Below are positions 48,622 to 58,693 of a DNA stretch of 60,178 bases, piece after piece. The translations under genes were made by a program, and so were the position numbers. The stretch lies in the NCBI RefSeq assembly GCF_002929215.1, contig NZ_PJII01000026.1, positions 1 to 60,178 of the forward strand, given 5' to 3'. Position 1 is the first letter of the stretch, and every line of letters starts with the position of its first letter. The notes under the pieces were generated by a model. It saw nothing but the letters and a program-made list of their open reading frames with translations, searched no databases and was not told where the DNA came from. This stretch comes from Arthrobacter sp. ZGTC412 (GTDB lineage: Bacteria > Actinomycetota > Actinomycetes > Actinomycetales > Micrococcaceae).

Positions 48622-49042
48622 GCGAGGGCAGCGATCCTTCCAGCTGCACCCGGCACGCGGACTGCGCCTGGTCCGTCAGCGCCCGTCCAACACACGCCTG
48701 GTACTCGCGCACTTCATTGAAGAACAGCGATGTGACCAAGATCAGCAGGACCATGATCGCGGACACCACGAGACCCGATATGGTGCCGATAAGGACAAGG
48801 CGGGACTCCTTCAGCCGTGCCGCCCGGACCAGGAGCACCACGCCCAGGGCAATGCTGGCGGCGGTCAGGAGTGCTGTGAGCCAGAGGTAGCTGACGTCCA
48901 GCTGGTAGACAAAGAACGCCCCCAGTACGGTCACCACGAAGATCCGGAACAGGGTGTGGGTCTTGGCGAGCGAGGCCTTTGCTGCCTCGCTGAGCGGCTG
49001 TTTTGTGCGCTGCCGCCCAGCCGGTTCCGGTGTGGTGTTCAT
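48611..49042 (-). CDS. three-helix membrane protein, unknown function
   Basis: A 143-residue protein starting MNTTPEPAGRQRTKQPLSEAAKASLAK, with GGAAAAC before the ATG. Three helices (LFRIFVVTVLGAFFVYQL, YLWLTALLTAASIALGVVLLV and IGTISGLVVSAIMVLLILVTSLFF) are followed by a C-terminal segment with two cysteines (YQACVGRALTDQAQSACRVQ). No family is recognised with certainty. It is divergent from purN with 39 bases between starts, and it ends convergent to the DUF6350 gene. Confidence 0.78.
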   Translation of the reverse strand: MNTTPEPAGRQRTKQPLSEAAKASLAKTHTLFRIFVVTVLGAFFVYQLDVSYLWLTALLTAASIALGVVLLVRAARLKESRLVLIGTISGLVVSAIMVLLILVTSLFFNEVREYQACVGRALTDQAQSACRVQLEGSLPSQLP

Positions 49043-49081
49043 GTTTTCCAGCCTACGCGAGGCTGCCCATAAGCTAGTGCC

Positions 49082-49660
49082 ATGCGTATCGTCGTCCTCG
49101 TTTCCGGAACCGGGTCCAACCTTCAGGCAGTCATTGACGCGGTTAAGGCGGGGGAACTGGACATCGAAATCGCCGCCGTCGGCGCCGACCGGCCGGGAAC
49201 CTTCGGGGTGGAACGGTCCGCGGCGGCCGGCATCCCGACGTTCGTGGTGGACTTCAAGGCCTACCCGGACCGGGCTGACTGGAATGCCGCGTTGACCCAG
49301 GCCGTGGCCGGGTTCGAGCCGGATGTGGTGGTCTCCTCGGGGTTCATGCGCATCGTAAGCCCGGAGTTCATCGACGCGTTCAACGGCAAATACCTCAACA
49401 CCCACCCGGCTTTGCTCCCGGCCTTCCCGGGAGCCCACGGTGTGAGGGACGCGATGGCGTACGGCGTGAAGGTCACCGGCTGCACTGTCCATTGGGCCGA
49501 CGCCGGGGTGGACACCGGGCCCATCATTGCCCAGGAGGCAGTGGCCATCGAGGAGTCCGACACCGAGGAAACCCTGCACGAGCGGATCAAGGTAGTGGAG
49601 CGCCGGCTGCTGGTGTCCACCCTGGCAGCCCTGGCCGCCGCCCACCCCTCCGGCACCTGA
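49082..49660 (+). CDS. purN: phosphoribosylglycinamide formyltransferase PurN
   Basis: A 192-residue enzyme. LVSGTGSNLQAVIDA binds the substrate phosphate, and the catalytic residues are Asn106 and His108 (NTHPALLPAFPG) and Asp144 (GVDTGPII). It transfers a formyl group from 10-formyl-tetrahydrofolate to GAR in purine synthesis. purH, the final step enzyme, lies 1.6 kb away on the same strand, separated by an opposite-strand transporter gene. Confidence 0.97.
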   Translation: MRIVVLVSGTGSNLQAVIDAVKAGELDIEIAAVGADRPGTFGVERSAAAGIPTFVVDFKAYPDRADWNAALTQAVAGFEPDVVVSSGFMRIVSPEFIDAFNGKYLNTHPALLPAFPGAHGVRDAMAYGVKVTGCTVHWADAGVDTGPIIAQEAVAIEESDTEETLHERIKVVERRLLVSTLAALAAAHPSGT

Positions 49661-49795
49661 CCAGTTCCCACCCGAACCCGATGCCCGTCGCTGCGCAAGT
49701 GCCTTTTCGACCCGCAGGCTCCTAGGCGCACCTGAAATTTGGGGTGCCCAAAGGAACGCCCGTGTCGAAATCGAATGGGCGTGTCGACTGGCCTG

Positions 49796-51148
49796 CTAGT
49801 CGAGGCTGCGCTGCTTGGTCTCCGGGGAGAAGAACGCCATCCACAGCACGGCAAGAAGCACCAGGCCACCGGCCAAGGCGAAGGACGTTGCCAGGCCCAG
49901 CTCGGGCCAGAAGTAGTTCGCGAAAATGAGCGGCCCGAAGCCCGCGCCCAGCCGCGAGAACGTGGACGCCCACCCGAAGCCGGTGCCGCGCAGTTCGGTG
50001 GGGTACAGCTCGGAAACGTAGGCATAAAGCACGGGGATGGCCACCTGCACCACGAACCCGAACACCAGCAGCCAGAACACCGCCGCGGTGGGGATGTCCA
50101 CCACGATCGCCACGATCACCAGGGTCAACGCAGACAAGGGCCCGGTGACGGCAAGGATCCATTTGCGGCCCACCCGCTCCACCAGCAGGGCCGCCACGAC
50201 AACCCCCAACAGCCCAACGGCGGCCATGGACGCGGTGGTAACGAACGCCTTGTACTCGGCGAAGCCGGCGCCGATCAGGATCCGCGGCATCCAGGTAAGG
50301 GACAGGTAGTAGACCAGCAGGATCGAGAAAAACAGGGCCCAGGCCGTGGCCGTGATCTTCCAGTTGAACTGCCAGACCAGGCGCAGCTGATGCCAGGCGC
50401 TGCCGGCGGAGAGCCGCGGCACTTCCTTGGCGTCGGGCAGGCTGTAAACGCGGGCTTCGGCGCCGGTTGCCGCCACCAGATCATCAATGACCCTGGCCGC
50501 CTCTTCGCGCCGGCCCTTGCGGATCAGGAACAGCGGGGACTCCGGGACGCTCCGGCGGACCCAGAACACCAGGAGCGCCGGCAGGACCATCACCAGCATG
50601 GTCAGCCGCCAGTCTCCGTACAGGGCCACGAGCCCTGCTGACACAAAACCGGCCAGGGCGGCACCCACCGGCCACCAGCCGTCCATGGCCGTGAGCACCC
50701 TGCCGCGCTGCTTCCGGGGAGTGAACTCACCCACCAGCGCGTAGTCCACCGGGATGCAGCCGCCCAGGCCGAACCCCGCCATGAACCGGAACACACAGAA
50801 CCAGATGAAGTCGGGGGAGAAGGCGCCAAACACGGTGAAAAGGGAGAAGATCAGCAGCGTGGCAGTGAACGCCTTTTTGCGTCCGATGGTGTCCGCGATG
50901 GTGCCCCAGACGAAAGCGCCCAGGGCCATCCCGATCAGGTTCGACGTGCCAACCCACGCCACCTCGCCGGGGGTAAGGGCCCAGTGCGTGGAGAGCAGCG
51001 GAATGAGGATGCCGTTCAGTGTCACGTCCCAGGCATCGAACATAAAACCAAGGCCGCCGATCAAAAAGATCCTGCCTTGGACTTTCCATCGCCAGGGCAG
51101 TTCCTGGACCACCTGCTCGCCGCTCGGCACAGTGGTGTAAGTATTCAT
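49796..51148 (-). CDS. MFS transporter, metabolite:H+ symporter type
   Basis: A 450-residue 12-helix permease. AGGAGGCTGCA sets the ATG at 51148, with an upstream ATG less likely. GGLGFMFDAWDVTLNGILIPLL is helix one with the family Asp residues, FVWGTIADTIGRKKAF is the A-loop motif, and GFGLGGCIPVDYALVGEFTPRKQRGR and LYPTELRGTGFGWASTFSRLGAG are the conserved 4-5 and 10-11 loops. It imports or exports an organic acid or sugar with protons. It is on the strand opposite to purN and purH and sits between them. Confidence 0.9.
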   Translation of the reverse strand: MNTYTTVPSGEQVVQELPWRWKVQGRIFLIGGLGFMFDAWDVTLNGILIPLLSTHWALTPGEVAWVGTSNLIGMALGAFVWGTIADTIGRKKAFTATLLIFSLFTVFGAFSPDFIWFCVFRFMAGFGLGGCIPVDYALVGEFTPRKQRGRVLTAMDGWWPVGAALAGFVSAGLVALYGDWRLTMLVMVLPALLVFWVRRSVPESPLFLIRKGRREEAARVIDDLVAATGAEARVYSLPDAKEVPRLSAGSAWHQLRLVWQFNWKITATAWALFFSILLVYYLSLTWMPRILIGAGFAEYKAFVTTASMAAVGLLGVVVAALLVERVGRKWILAVTGPLSALTLVIVAIVVDIPTAAVFWLLVFGFVVQVAIPVLYAYVSELYPTELRGTGFGWASTFSRLGAGFGPLIFANYFWPELGLATSFALAGGLVLLAVLWMAFFSPETKQRSLD

Positions 51149-51289
51149 TGCAGCCTCCTGCAAAGAACTTTAGCCGGGCCCGCTGGCGTTCACACGTCCG
51201 CCTGCACGGGGGCAAACTGCACTTCGCGATAAACTGGCCGTATCCCCACCAACCGCGGCACTGTTCCGCGACATAAGACGGAGACATTT

Positions 51290-52975
51290 GTGAGCTTCAC
51301 GCAGCATGAGCGCGTATCCATTGACCGTGTTCCCATCCGCCGGGCCCTGATCTCGGTTTACGACAAGACCGGTCTGGAGGAGCTCGCCCAGGGCCTGCAC
51401 GCAGCGGGAGTGAAGCTTGTTTCCACCGGGTCCACGGCCAAGAAGATCGCCGCCGCGGGTATCCCGGTCCAGGAGGTCGAGGAAGTCACCGGCTCGCCGG
51501 AAATGCTGGACGGCCGCGTCAAGACGTTGCACCCGCGCGTTCACGGCGGAATCCTGGCTGACCGTCGCGTCGAGGCGCACATGGAGACGCTGGTCAACAT
51601 GGAGATCGAGCCTTTCGACCTGGTGGTGGTGAACCTTTACCCGTTCGTGGAAACCGTTAAGTCCGGCGCTGGACAGGACGACGTTGTCGAGCAGATCGAC
51701 ATCGGCGGCCCCGCCATGGTGCGCTCCGCCGCGAAGAACCATGCCGCCGTCGCCATCGTGGTGGACCCCTCCTTCTACGGCCAGGTAGTCACTGCAGCCG
51801 CTGAGGGTGGCTTTGACCTGAACACACGACGGCGGCTGGCCGCCAAGGCGTTCGCCCACACGGCGTCCTACGACAACGCCGTTGCCTCCTGGACCGCGAG
51901 CCAGTTCCTGGATGAAGACGGCGACGGCGTCATCGACTGGCCCGCCTACGCCGGCCTTTCGCTGGAACGCTCCGAGGTCCTGCGCTACGGCGAGAACCCG
52001 CACCAGCAGGCCGCCCTGTATGTGGACAAGGCAGCTCCGGCCGGCATCGCGCAGGCTGACCAGCTGCATGGCAAGGCTATGAGCTACAACAACTTCGTGG
52101 ACGCCGACGCCGCCCTTCGCGCAGCCTACGATTTCGCCGAGCCCGCGGTGGCCATCATCAAGCACGCCAACCCCTGCGGCGTTGCCGTCGGTTCCGCGGA
52201 TGCCGCTGATCCCATCGCCGATGCACACGCCAAGGCCCACGCCTGCGACCCCGTCTCGGCCTTCGGTGGTGTCATCGCTGCCAACCGCCCCGTGACCGCC
52301 GGCATGGCAAACACCGTCAAGGACATCTTCACCGAGGTTGTTATCGCCCCCGGCTTCGAACCTGAAGCCGTGGAAATCCTGTCCAAGAAGAAGAACATCC
52401 GCCTGCTCGCCCTGCCGGACGGCTACGGCCGCTACCCGTCGGAGATCCGCCAGGTATCCGGCGGCGTCCTGGTCCAGGTCGCGGACAAGGTCGATGCCGA
52501 CGGCGACAACCCCGCTAACTGGACCCTTGCCGCCGGTGAAGCTGCGGACGAAAAGACCCTCGCGGACCTGGCTTTCGCTTGGACTGCCTGCCGCGCGGCC
52601 AAGTCCAACGCCATCCTGCTTGCCAAGGACGGCGCTGCCGTGGGCATCGGCATGGGCCAAGTCAACCGCCTGGACTCCTGCCGGCTGGCCGTGGAGCGGG
52701 CCAACACCTTGGGCGTCACGGTGGAGTCCGACGTCGAAGGAGCCGGCGGTGCCAGCAACACCGACGCGAGCGGCGCACCACAGCGGGCCAGCGGCGCCGT
52801 TGCAGCCTCTGACGCCTTCTTCCCGTTCGCTGACGGCCTGCAGATCCTGGTCGACGCCGGCGTCCGCGCCGTAGTCCAGCCCGGCGGTTCGGTGCGCGAT
52901 GAGGAAGTCATTGCAGCAGCCAACGCGGCCGGCGTGACCATGTACTTCACGGGAGCGCGTCACTTCTTCCACTAG
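51290..52975 (+). CDS. purH: bifunctional AICAR formyltransferase/IMP cyclohydrolase PurH
   Basis: A 561-residue enzyme. The GTG at 51290 follows GGAG. The N-terminal cyclohydrolase (MGS-like) domain has [45 protein letters not shown]. The C-terminal transformylase has [70 protein letters not shown] and the ending [33 protein letters not shown]. It carries out the last two steps to IMP. An Ala/Gly-rich insert ([21 protein letters not shown]) precedes the final domain. A strong terminator follows. Confidence 0.97.
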   Translation: MSFTQHERVSIDRVPIRRALISVYDKTGLEELAQGLHAAGVKLVSTGSTAKKIAAAGIPVQEVEEVTGSPEMLDGRVKTLHPRVHGGILADRRVEAHMETLVNMEIEPFDLVVVNLYPFVETVKSGAGQDDVVEQIDIGGPAMVRSAAKNHAAVAIVVDPSFYGQVVTAAAEGGFDLNTRRRLAAKAFAHTASYDNAVASWTASQFLDEDGDGVIDWPAYAGLSLERSEVLRYGENPHQQAALYVDKAAPAGIAQADQLHGKAMSYNNFVDADAALRAAYDFAEPAVAIIKHANPCGVAVGSADAADPIADAHAKAHACDPVSAFGGVIAANRPVTAGMANTVKDIFTEVVIAPGFEPEAVEILSKKKNIRLLALPDGYGRYPSEIRQVSGGVLVQVADKVDADGDNPANWTLAAGEAADEKTLADLAFAWTACRAAKSNAILLAKDGAAVGIGMGQVNRLDSCRLAVERANTLGVTVESDVEGAGGASNTDASGAPQRASGAVAASDAFFPFADGLQILVDAGVRAVVQPGGSVRDEEVIAAANAAGVTMYFTGARHFFH

Positions 52976-52987
52976 TCTCCACCGGTT

Positions 52988-53033
52988 CCCTGACCTCGCA
53001 AGCTCGGACAGGGAACCCTGCCGGCGTGGACCC
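52988..53033. repeat. dispersed 46-bp repeat, copy B (after purH)
   Basis: This copy aligns with copy A (37537-37582) over 46 bases with six differences. GGTTCCCTG (52984-52992) and CAGGGAACC (53009-53017) form a nine-base inverted pair around ACCTCGCAAGCTCGGA, so the element can fold into a hairpin. It stands between the purH stop and its terminator. Confidence 0.7.
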
Positions 53034-53050
53034 GTATGGCGTGAAACAGC

Positions 53051-53095
53051 GACGGCGCCTGTCCCCTTGGTGGGGACAGGCGCCGTCTTTGTTTT
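53051..53095 (+). terminator. purH terminator
   Basis: GACGGCGCCTGTCCCC (53051-53066) pairs perfectly with 53072-53087 around TTGGT and is followed by TTTGTTTT. It is a classical intrinsic terminator and lies just before the convergent S1 protease stop. Confidence 0.92.
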
Positions 53096-53105
53096 CCAGG
53101 CGTCG

Positions 53106-54065
53106 CTAGGAAGCTTGTGCAATCATGTACGTCGCCCTAATGACCTTGCCCCAGGTAGGCCCGTACAGGACCTTGGAGCCCTTGTAGCCGTAGCTGTTGA
53201 CCGAGTTCTGGAGTCCCTCCGGGCCGGAGCCAATAAACCACGGGCCGCCGGACGAGCCGCCGTTCATGTCGCAGGGAATGCCCTGTGTGCCGAACCCCGA
53301 GTTGATAATGTCCGGGGTTGCCGTGCCGGCGCAGCTCCTGAGGGTCACCCCAGTGAACGGACTCGATGCCGGGTAACCATAGGACGTGTAGTACTGCCCC
53401 GCACTTTCGTTGAAAGCTAGGCCCGAACCGCCAACCACGTCGGTCAGGAGCCGGTCGTTGTCGTTCGGGGCCATCACAGCGAAAGCGGTATCATACGCCA
53501 TGTTGCCCTTGGATCGCCACTCGGTGGGTGCGTACAAGGCCCTGGCCGTCCAGGTGCCGTAGGGTGCCACCCCGTTTTCGTATGCCGGAGCAAATATGAA
53601 GTTCTCAGCCTCCTGCCCCAAGCCGTCCATGGCGCAGTGACCTGCTGTGGCCACGGTGCTTTGGTTTGCGGAGGCAACGGCGTTACCGGAGCAGACGTAG
53701 TTGGCGTTGCCCATGGTGAAGAAGACCTTGCCGATGTGGCTCACGGACGCTGGGGTTTCAGCCTTGGCGCGGGTGGCCTTGACCTTGCTGCTCTTGCCCT
53801 TCTCCACGGTGTCCACACTCGAACGGTTGCCGCGTTCGAGGGCCTTTTCGGCAAGAACCTCGCCTGAGACTGCCTGCCGCATCCGGTCGGCTGTCCAGTA
53901 CTCGGCAACGCCGGTACTGTCCAGGACCGCGCTGACGACGGTGGGGTTGTTCTTCTCATCGGAGGCGGCGGGGGCAGCAGCGGCCCCGCCTGTCGAGCAG
54001 AGCGTCAAAGCGGCTGCTGCTGAGAGGCTTAGAAATCCGGAAACTAAGGACCTGGTGCGAATCAT
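53106..54065 (-). CDS. secreted trypsin-like (S1/glutamyl endopeptidase-type) serine protease
   Basis: A 319-residue preproenzyme. The signal peptide is about residues 1-31 (SLVSGFLSLSAAAALTLCSTGGAAAA), followed by a pro-region of about 75 residues containing WTADRMRQAVSGEVL. The catalytic domain begins near VSHIGKVFFTMGNANYVCSGNAV. His is in VATAGHC, Asp in NMAYDTAFAVM and Ser in MNGGSSGGPWF. Four cysteines (YVCSG, AGHC, RSCAG, PCDMN) can form two disulfides. The layout resembles V8-like glutamyl endopeptidases. TACAAT at 54145-54140 is a possible -10 element upstream. Confidence 0.9.
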   Translation of the reverse strand: MIRTRSLVSGFLSLSAAAALTLCSTGGAAAAPAASDEKNNPTVVSAVLDSTGVAEYWTADRMRQAVSGEVLAEKALERGNRSSVDTVEKGKSSKVKATRAKAETPASVSHIGKVFFTMGNANYVCSGNAVASANQSTVATAGHCAMDGLGQEAENFIFAPAYENGVAPYGTWTARALYAPTEWRSKGNMAYDTAFAVMAPNDNDRLLTDVVGGSGLAFNESAGQYYTSYGYPASSPFTGVTLRSCAGTATPDIINSGFGTQGIPCDMNGGSSGGPWFIGSGPEGLQNSVNSYGYKGSKVLYGPTWGKVIRATYMIAQAS

Positions 54066-54422
54066 TGTTGTCCTGTCCTAACGGGGAGGGCCACGGGGAG
54101 GGCCAAGAGTGACGTGGCAAACATAACGCCGGATACAACATTGTAGATAGTAGCTGCGCATCGGCCAGTGCTTTCGTCTTTTCGGTACCCCGCAACTTCG
54201 GATAGGGGGGCCCTGATGCCCACCTTCGGGGGAAAGCACGGCGGCGGCAGCGGCACCCGGGCGCGTGACGCCGTCGTCCGTTCTCCATCGCTGTAATCCT
54301 GCCCAACGGCAGGGTAATCCACAAGCCCCAGTAGGGTTCAAACCCGTGTCCTCGGGTAGGTTATACATGGTGAAATAGACCGGATTTCATAATTAAGCCG
54401 ACCTTCAGGGAGACGCCCGCGC
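54066..54422. other. divergent promoter region between the S1 protease and icd genes
   Basis: These 357 bases hold no gene that I can support. On the icd side TATACA (54362-54367) and CATAAT (54388-54393) are possible -10 elements, and CAGGGAGACGCC is the ribosome site. On the protease side TACAAT (54145-54140, minus strand) is a possible -10 element. GGGTTCAAACCC near 54334 is a short palindrome, not part of a tRNA. Confidence 0.5.
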
Positions 54423-56642
54423 ATGTCCAAGATTATCTACACCCACACCGACGAAGCGCCGATGCTGGCTACCTATTCGTTCCTGCCCATCGTCGAGGCG
54501 TTCGCCTCGACAGCAGGTGTGGAGGTGGAGACCCGCGACATTTCGCTCGCCGGCCGCATCATCGCCGTCTTCGGTGACTACCTGACCCCTGAGCAGCAGA
54601 TCGGTGACGCCCTTGCTGAACTCGGTGAGCTGGCGAAGACGCCGGAAGCCAACATCATCAAGCTGCCCAACATCAGTGCCTCCATCCCGCAGCTGAAGGC
54701 AGCCATTGCCGAGCTGCAGGGCCAGGGCTACGCCCTGCCGGACTACCCGGACAACCCGTCCTCTGATGAGGAGACGGCCGTCCGCTCCCGCTACGACAAG
54801 ATCAAGGGCTCGGCAGTGAACCCGGTCCTGCGTGAGGGCAACTCGGACCGCCGCGCACCCCTGTCCGTCAAGAACTACGCCCGCCAGAACCCGCACTCCA
54901 TGGGCGCCTGGACCGCCGATTCGAAGACCAATGTGGCCACCATGGGCCAGGATGACTTCCGCTCCAACGAGAAGTCCGTTGTCATCGGGTCCGAGGGCAC
55001 CATCGCAATCCAGCTGGTCCGCGAAGACGGCTCGGTCAAGGTCCTGAAGAAGGCCTTCCCCGTGCTGGCCGGCGAGGTCATCGACGGCTCCGTGATGCGC
55101 GCTGCAGCCCTGGACGAGTTCCTGAAGGCACAGGTGGCCCGCGCAAAGGAGGAGGGCATCCTCTTCTCCGCCCACCTCAAGGCCACCATGATGAAGGTCT
55201 CGGACCCCATCATCTTCGGCCACGTGGTCAAGGCCTACTTCTCCGAGCTCTTCGACACCTACGGCAAGCAGCTCGCCGCCGCGGGGATCAGCCCCAACAA
55301 CGGCCTCGCCGCCATCCTCAGCAGCCTCGAAGAACTGCCGGAAGACGTTCGTGAAGGCGTCCAGAACCTCATCAAAAAGGGCCTCGAAGAGGGCCCCGCC
55401 CTGGCTATGGTGGACTCGGACAAGGGCATCACCACCCTGAACGTCCCCAGCGACGTCATCGTGGACGCGTCCATGCCCGCCATGATCCGCAGCTCCGGCC
55501 ACATGTGGGGCCCGGACGGCAAGGAAGCCGACACGCTCGCCGTGCTGCCCGACAGTTCCTACGCCGGCATCTACCAGGTGGTTCTCGATGACTGCCGCGC
55601 GAACGGCGCCTACGATCCCACCACCATGGGAACCGTGCCGAACGTGGGCCTCATGGCGCAGGCCGCCGAGGAATACGGCAGCCACGACAAGACCTTCGAA
55701 CTCCAGGAAGCCGGCACCATGCAGATTGTGGACGGCTCGGGCAACGTCCTGATCGAACACCAAGTCTCCGAGGGTGACATCTGGCGCGCCTGCCAGACCA
55801 AGGACCTGCCCATCCGCGACTGGGTCAAGCTCGCCGTCACCCGCGCCCGCGCTTCCCAGACCCCGGCTGTGTTCTGGCTGGACGAGGAGCGCGCCCACGA
55901 CGCCAACCTCATCACCAAGGTCAACGAGTACCTCAAGGACCACGACACTGAGGGCCTGGACATCCGGATCATGTCTCCGGTGAAGGCCATCGCGTTCACC
56001 CTGGACCGCATCCGCAAGGGCGAGGACACCATCTCGGTTTCCGGCAACGTCCTCCGCGATTACCTCACGGACCTGTTCCCCATCCTGGAACTGGGCACCA
56101 GCGCCAAGATGCTCTCCGTGGTTCCGCTCATGAACGGCGGCGGGCTCTTCGAGACCGGCGCCGGCGGATCCGCCCCTAAGCACGTCCAGCAGCTGCTCAA
56201 GGAGAACCACCTGCGCTGGGACAGCCTGGGTGAGTTCCTGGCCCTTGCCGTGAGCTTCGAGCACCTGGCCACCACCACGGGCAACGCCCGCGCCCAGGTC
56301 CTGGCCGACACCCTGGACCGCGCCACCGGCACCTTCCTGCTGGAGAACAAGTCGCCCAGCCGCCGTGCAGGCGAGTTGGACAACCGTGGCAGCCACTACT
56401 TCCTGGCCCGCTACTGGGCCGAGGAACTGGCCAAGCAGACGGACGACGCCGAACTGGCCGTCTCGTTCAGCTCCGTTGCCGAGGAGCTTTCCTCCAAGGA
56501 GGAGACCATCGTGGGCGAGCTGGCTGAAGTCCAGGGCTCCCCGGTGGACGTCGGAGGCTACTACAACCCGGACGACGCGAAGGCTTCGGCCGTGATGCGC
56601 CCGTCCGCCACGCTGAACAAGGTTCTCGCCACCCTGAGCTAA
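54423..56642 (+). CDS. icd: NADP-dependent isocitrate dehydrogenase, monomeric type
   Basis: A 739-residue enzyme of the monomeric Icd class. [83 protein letters not shown] and [25 protein letters not shown]-type segments are diagnostic, and the length is typical. It oxidises isocitrate to 2-oxoglutarate and CO2 with NADP in the TCA cycle. The monomeric form, frequent in actinobacteria, supports the taxonomic guess. The gene is monocistronic with its own terminator. Confidence 0.97.
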   Translation: MSKIIYTHTDEAPMLATYSFLPIVEAFASTAGVEVETRDISLAGRIIAVFGDYLTPEQQIGDALAELGELAKTPEANIIKLPNISASIPQLKAAIAELQGQGYALPDYPDNPSSDEETAVRSRYDKIKGSAVNPVLREGNSDRRAPLSVKNYARQNPHSMGAWTADSKTNVATMGQDDFRSNEKSVVIGSEGTIAIQLVREDGSVKVLKKAFPVLAGEVIDGSVMRAAALDEFLKAQVARAKEEGILFSAHLKATMMKVSDPIIFGHVVKAYFSELFDTYGKQLAAAGISPNNGLAAILSSLEELPEDVREGVQNLIKKGLEEGPALAMVDSDKGITTLNVPSDVIVDASMPAMIRSSGHMWGPDGKEADTLAVLPDSSYAGIYQVVLDDCRANGAYDPTTMGTVPNVGLMAQAAEEYGSHDKTFELQEAGTMQIVDGSGNVLIEHQVSEGDIWRACQTKDLPIRDWVKLAVTRARASQTPAVFWLDEERAHDANLITKVNEYLKDHDTEGLDIRIMSPVKAIAFTLDRIRKGEDTISVSGNVLRDYLTDLFPILELGTSAKMLSVVPLMNGGGLFETGAGGSAPKHVQQLLKENHLRWDSLGEFLALAVSFEHLATTTGNARAQVLADTLDRATGTFLLENKSPSRRAGELDNRGSHYFLARYWAEELAKQTDDAELAVSFSSVAEELSSKEETIVGELAEVQGSPVDVGGYYNPDDAKASAVMRPSATLNKVLATLS

Positions 56643-56678
56643 GGCACGGCTGCGTCAGCAGCTGGACAGGCAACGCGA

Positions 56679-56723
56679 GAGAGGCGGTGCCCCGGGATCA
56701 TTTCCGGGGACCGCCTCTTTTTT
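56679..56723 (+). terminator. icd terminator
   Basis: GAGGCGGTGCCCCGG (56681-56695) pairs with CCGGGGACCGCCTC (56704-56717), with one bulged base, followed by TTTTTTTTG from 56718. It is a strong intrinsic terminator 40 bases after the stop. Confidence 0.92.
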
Positions 56724-56785
56724 GTGGCATGAACTAAGGGTCGCCCTCAACTGACGAGCCGTCGTCGCGCGCATATAGCCCGGCG

Positions 56786-57175
56786 TTAGTCTTTGCCTTT
56801 GCCGGCTGCGGATTTCGCGTCTTCTGCTGCTTTGGCGGCGGCTGCAACAGCGTCTTCCAGGTCGGCGCGGACGGCAGCCGCGATGGTAGTAATAGTCTGG
56901 CGCCGCTCCTCGGAAATCTGACCCTTGCCCTGGGCCGCAGCGAGCTCTGCCTCGAGGCCTGCCAGGGCTTTGATTGCTGTGGCGGGATCATTCTTTGAGG
57001 AAGCCTCACTGACTTCCAAGACCCGCGCCTGGAGCTGCCGGGAAGCGGCTGGCTGCAAGCCGGTGTCGCTGGGACCGCAGCCAGCCAAGAGCCCCGCCGC
57101 CGAAACGGCAGCCATGCACGTCGTTACAAGCCGTAACCGGGGGCCGCTCGAATTGCCCCGCAGTTTCAGGCTCAC
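56786..57175 (-). CDS. small Ala/Lys-rich lipoprotein
   Basis: A 129-residue protein. A signal peptide ends in the lipobox LLAGC (Cys33), so it is membrane anchored outside the cell. The mature part is mostly helical and charged (RVLEVSEASSKNDPATAIKALAGLEAELAAAQ), ending AAAAKAAEDAKSAAGKGKD. A coiled-coil-like or mucin-like stalk is likely. No family is recognised. The GTG start overlaps the TGA stop of the Ser/Thr kinase gene (57172-57175), so the two are coupled and may act in one membrane signalling unit. Confidence 0.78.
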   Translation of the reverse strand: MSLKLRGNSSGPRLRLVTTCMAAVSAAGLLAGCGPSDTGLQPAASRQLQARVLEVSEASSKNDPATAIKALAGLEAELAAAQGKGQISEERRQTITTIAAAVRADLEDAVAAAAKAAEDAKSAAGKGKD

Positions 57176-58395
57176 GGCTCCACGCTCTTCTGGAGCTCCT
57201 CCAGGTGGTCACCAAGCACGCCGGTCACCGTGGGATAGGGCACGACGTCGGTCGTGGACTGGGTGGACAGGCTGGCCATCACGGCCGCTACGGCTGCAGC
57301 GATCACCACAACCCCAAGAAGCACTGCCAGCCACAAGTTCCGGCGTCGCGATCCTGAGGACCGCTCCTTCTTGGGCTGCCCGCCCTTCAGCCGTTGTCCA
57401 AGGGCGGCCGGCGAAACCTCGCCTGCTGGCCCTGCTGCCTCACGCAGTTCATCCACCGACTCCTCAGCAGTGATGGAGGGCGGGTGGAACGGCATTGCAG
57501 GCAGGACCCTCGTGGTTTCCGGAACGAGTTCTCCGGGGGTTGACGCGGGGGACACCAGTGCCTGCCTGAGGGCGGTCTCGATGTCCGCGGCGGCGGGGCG
57601 CTCCAAAGGTTCGATGGCTGTCATGGACCGAACCAGGTCAGCCCACTCGGACGGCAAGTCCTCGGGGATTTCCGGCGCACGGTGCAGGCGCGCCACGGCC
57701 GACTCAACTGCGCCGCCCGGATATTCGATCGTGCCCTTGATGCATTCAAGGAGCACAAGCCCGAGGGAGTAAATGTCCGAGGCGGAGGAGAGGGGCTGGC
57801 CCAGTGCCTGCTCAGGGCTGAGGTAAGCGGCCGTGCCCACCATTGTTCCCGTGGCCGTCAGTCGGGTGGCGTCCACGATCCGGGCAATACCGAAGTCCGT
57901 GAGTTTCGGGCGCAGCGGCTCCCCGGGGCGGATCTGCACCAGCAGGATATTGGCGGGCTTGATGTCGCGGTGGATGATCCCGAGACCGTGGACATACGCC
58001 AGCGCGTCGGCGATGCCTGCCCCGATTACGGCAAGTTCCTCCAGCGGGACGCGGCTATGCCGGATCCGCGTGCGCAGATCCTGGCCGTCCACAAGTTCCA
58101 TGGTGAGAAAAGGCCGAGGCTCGTCAGGGATGCGGTCATCGATCCCGGCGTCGAAAAGAGTGACCAACCCCGGATGGTTGAGCGTCGCCAGGAGCTGGAT
58201 TTCCGCTTCCTGCCGCTTCAATTCGTCGGCGTCCGGAGCCTGCGGGGCAAAGAGCTTCAGGGCCACATCGCGGCCCAGGTTCTCGTCCCGGGCACAGTAA
58301 ACCGATGACATTCCACCGCGGCCAATAACTTCGCCCAACCGATAACGTCCGCCGACCACTTCATTCTTGATGGAGCTAGGCGATTCCGCCACCAT
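57172..58395 (-). CDS. membrane-anchored serine/threonine protein kinase
   Basis: A 407-residue Hanks-type kinase. GGGAGGAACGGGTC supports the ATG at 58395 over earlier in-frame starts. The glycine loop is IGRGGMSSVY (24-33), Lys47 lies in VALKLFA, HRDIKPANILL begins at His142, DFG is 167-169, and VGTAAYLSPEQALG is the activation-loop end. A proline-rich linker leads to one helix (about 353-376, LWLAVLLGVVVIAAAVAAVMA) and a short extracellular tail of about 30 residues. There are no PASTA repeats, so the sensor part is minimal. A lipoprotein gene overlaps its stop. Confidence 0.94.
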   Translation of the reverse strand: MVAESPSSIKNEVVGGRYRLGEVIGRGGMSSVYCARDENLGRDVALKLFAPQAPDADELKRQEAEIQLLATLNHPGLVTLFDAGIDDRIPDEPRPFLTMELVDGQDLRTRIRHSRVPLEELAVIGAGIADALAYVHGLGIIHRDIKPANILLVQIRPGEPLRPKLTDFGIARIVDATRLTATGTMVGTAAYLSPEQALGQPLSSASDIYSLGLVLLECIKGTIEYPGGAVESAVARLHRAPEIPEDLPSEWADLVRSMTAIEPLERPAAADIETALRQALVSPASTPGELVPETTRVLPAMPFHPPSITAEESVDELREAAGPAGEVSPAALGQRLKGGQPKKERSSGSRRRNLWLAVLLGVVVIAAAVAAVMASLSTQSTTDVVPYPTVTGVLGDHLEELQKSVEP

Positions 58396-58693
58396 GACCC
58401 GTTCCTCCCGGTGCGCTGCGGCACTGTCGTACATCAAATTATACGGGCGGTGGAGTAAACGGACGATTGGCTTGGCTTCTGTTCTGTGACACGCCGAGGG
58501 CCCGGCGGCGAAACCGTGTGTGGGTTTCGCTGCCGGACCATCGGCCACAGGGACATGTGTGCTGATGACATGTTTGGTGTGTTTGGTGTGGTGTGTTGGT
58601 TTTGTGTTGTGTGGGGTCCTCCTTCCGCTCAGCCTGCTTGTTGCAGCCGCTTCAGGCGCATGGTGCAGGCACGGTCAGCAACCGTTCGGTGTC
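58396..58693. other. spacer between the LAxTG protein and kinase genes
   Basis: This 298-base stretch downstream of the surface protein and upstream of the kinase holds no gene that I can support. Bases 58569-58617 are a run of GT/TTGG words (read CA/CCAA on the gene strand), a low-complexity purine/pyrimidine-skewed tract. ACGGT-CAGCA-ACCGT (58671-58685) is a weak hairpin just after the surface-protein stop, without a U tract. Confidence 0.45.

Noticed and set aside
54325-54360. tRNA-like GGGTTCAAACCC near the icd promoter
   Set aside because: The stem next to the TTCAAAC loop does not extend to five pairs, and no acceptor, D or anticodon arm fits around it.
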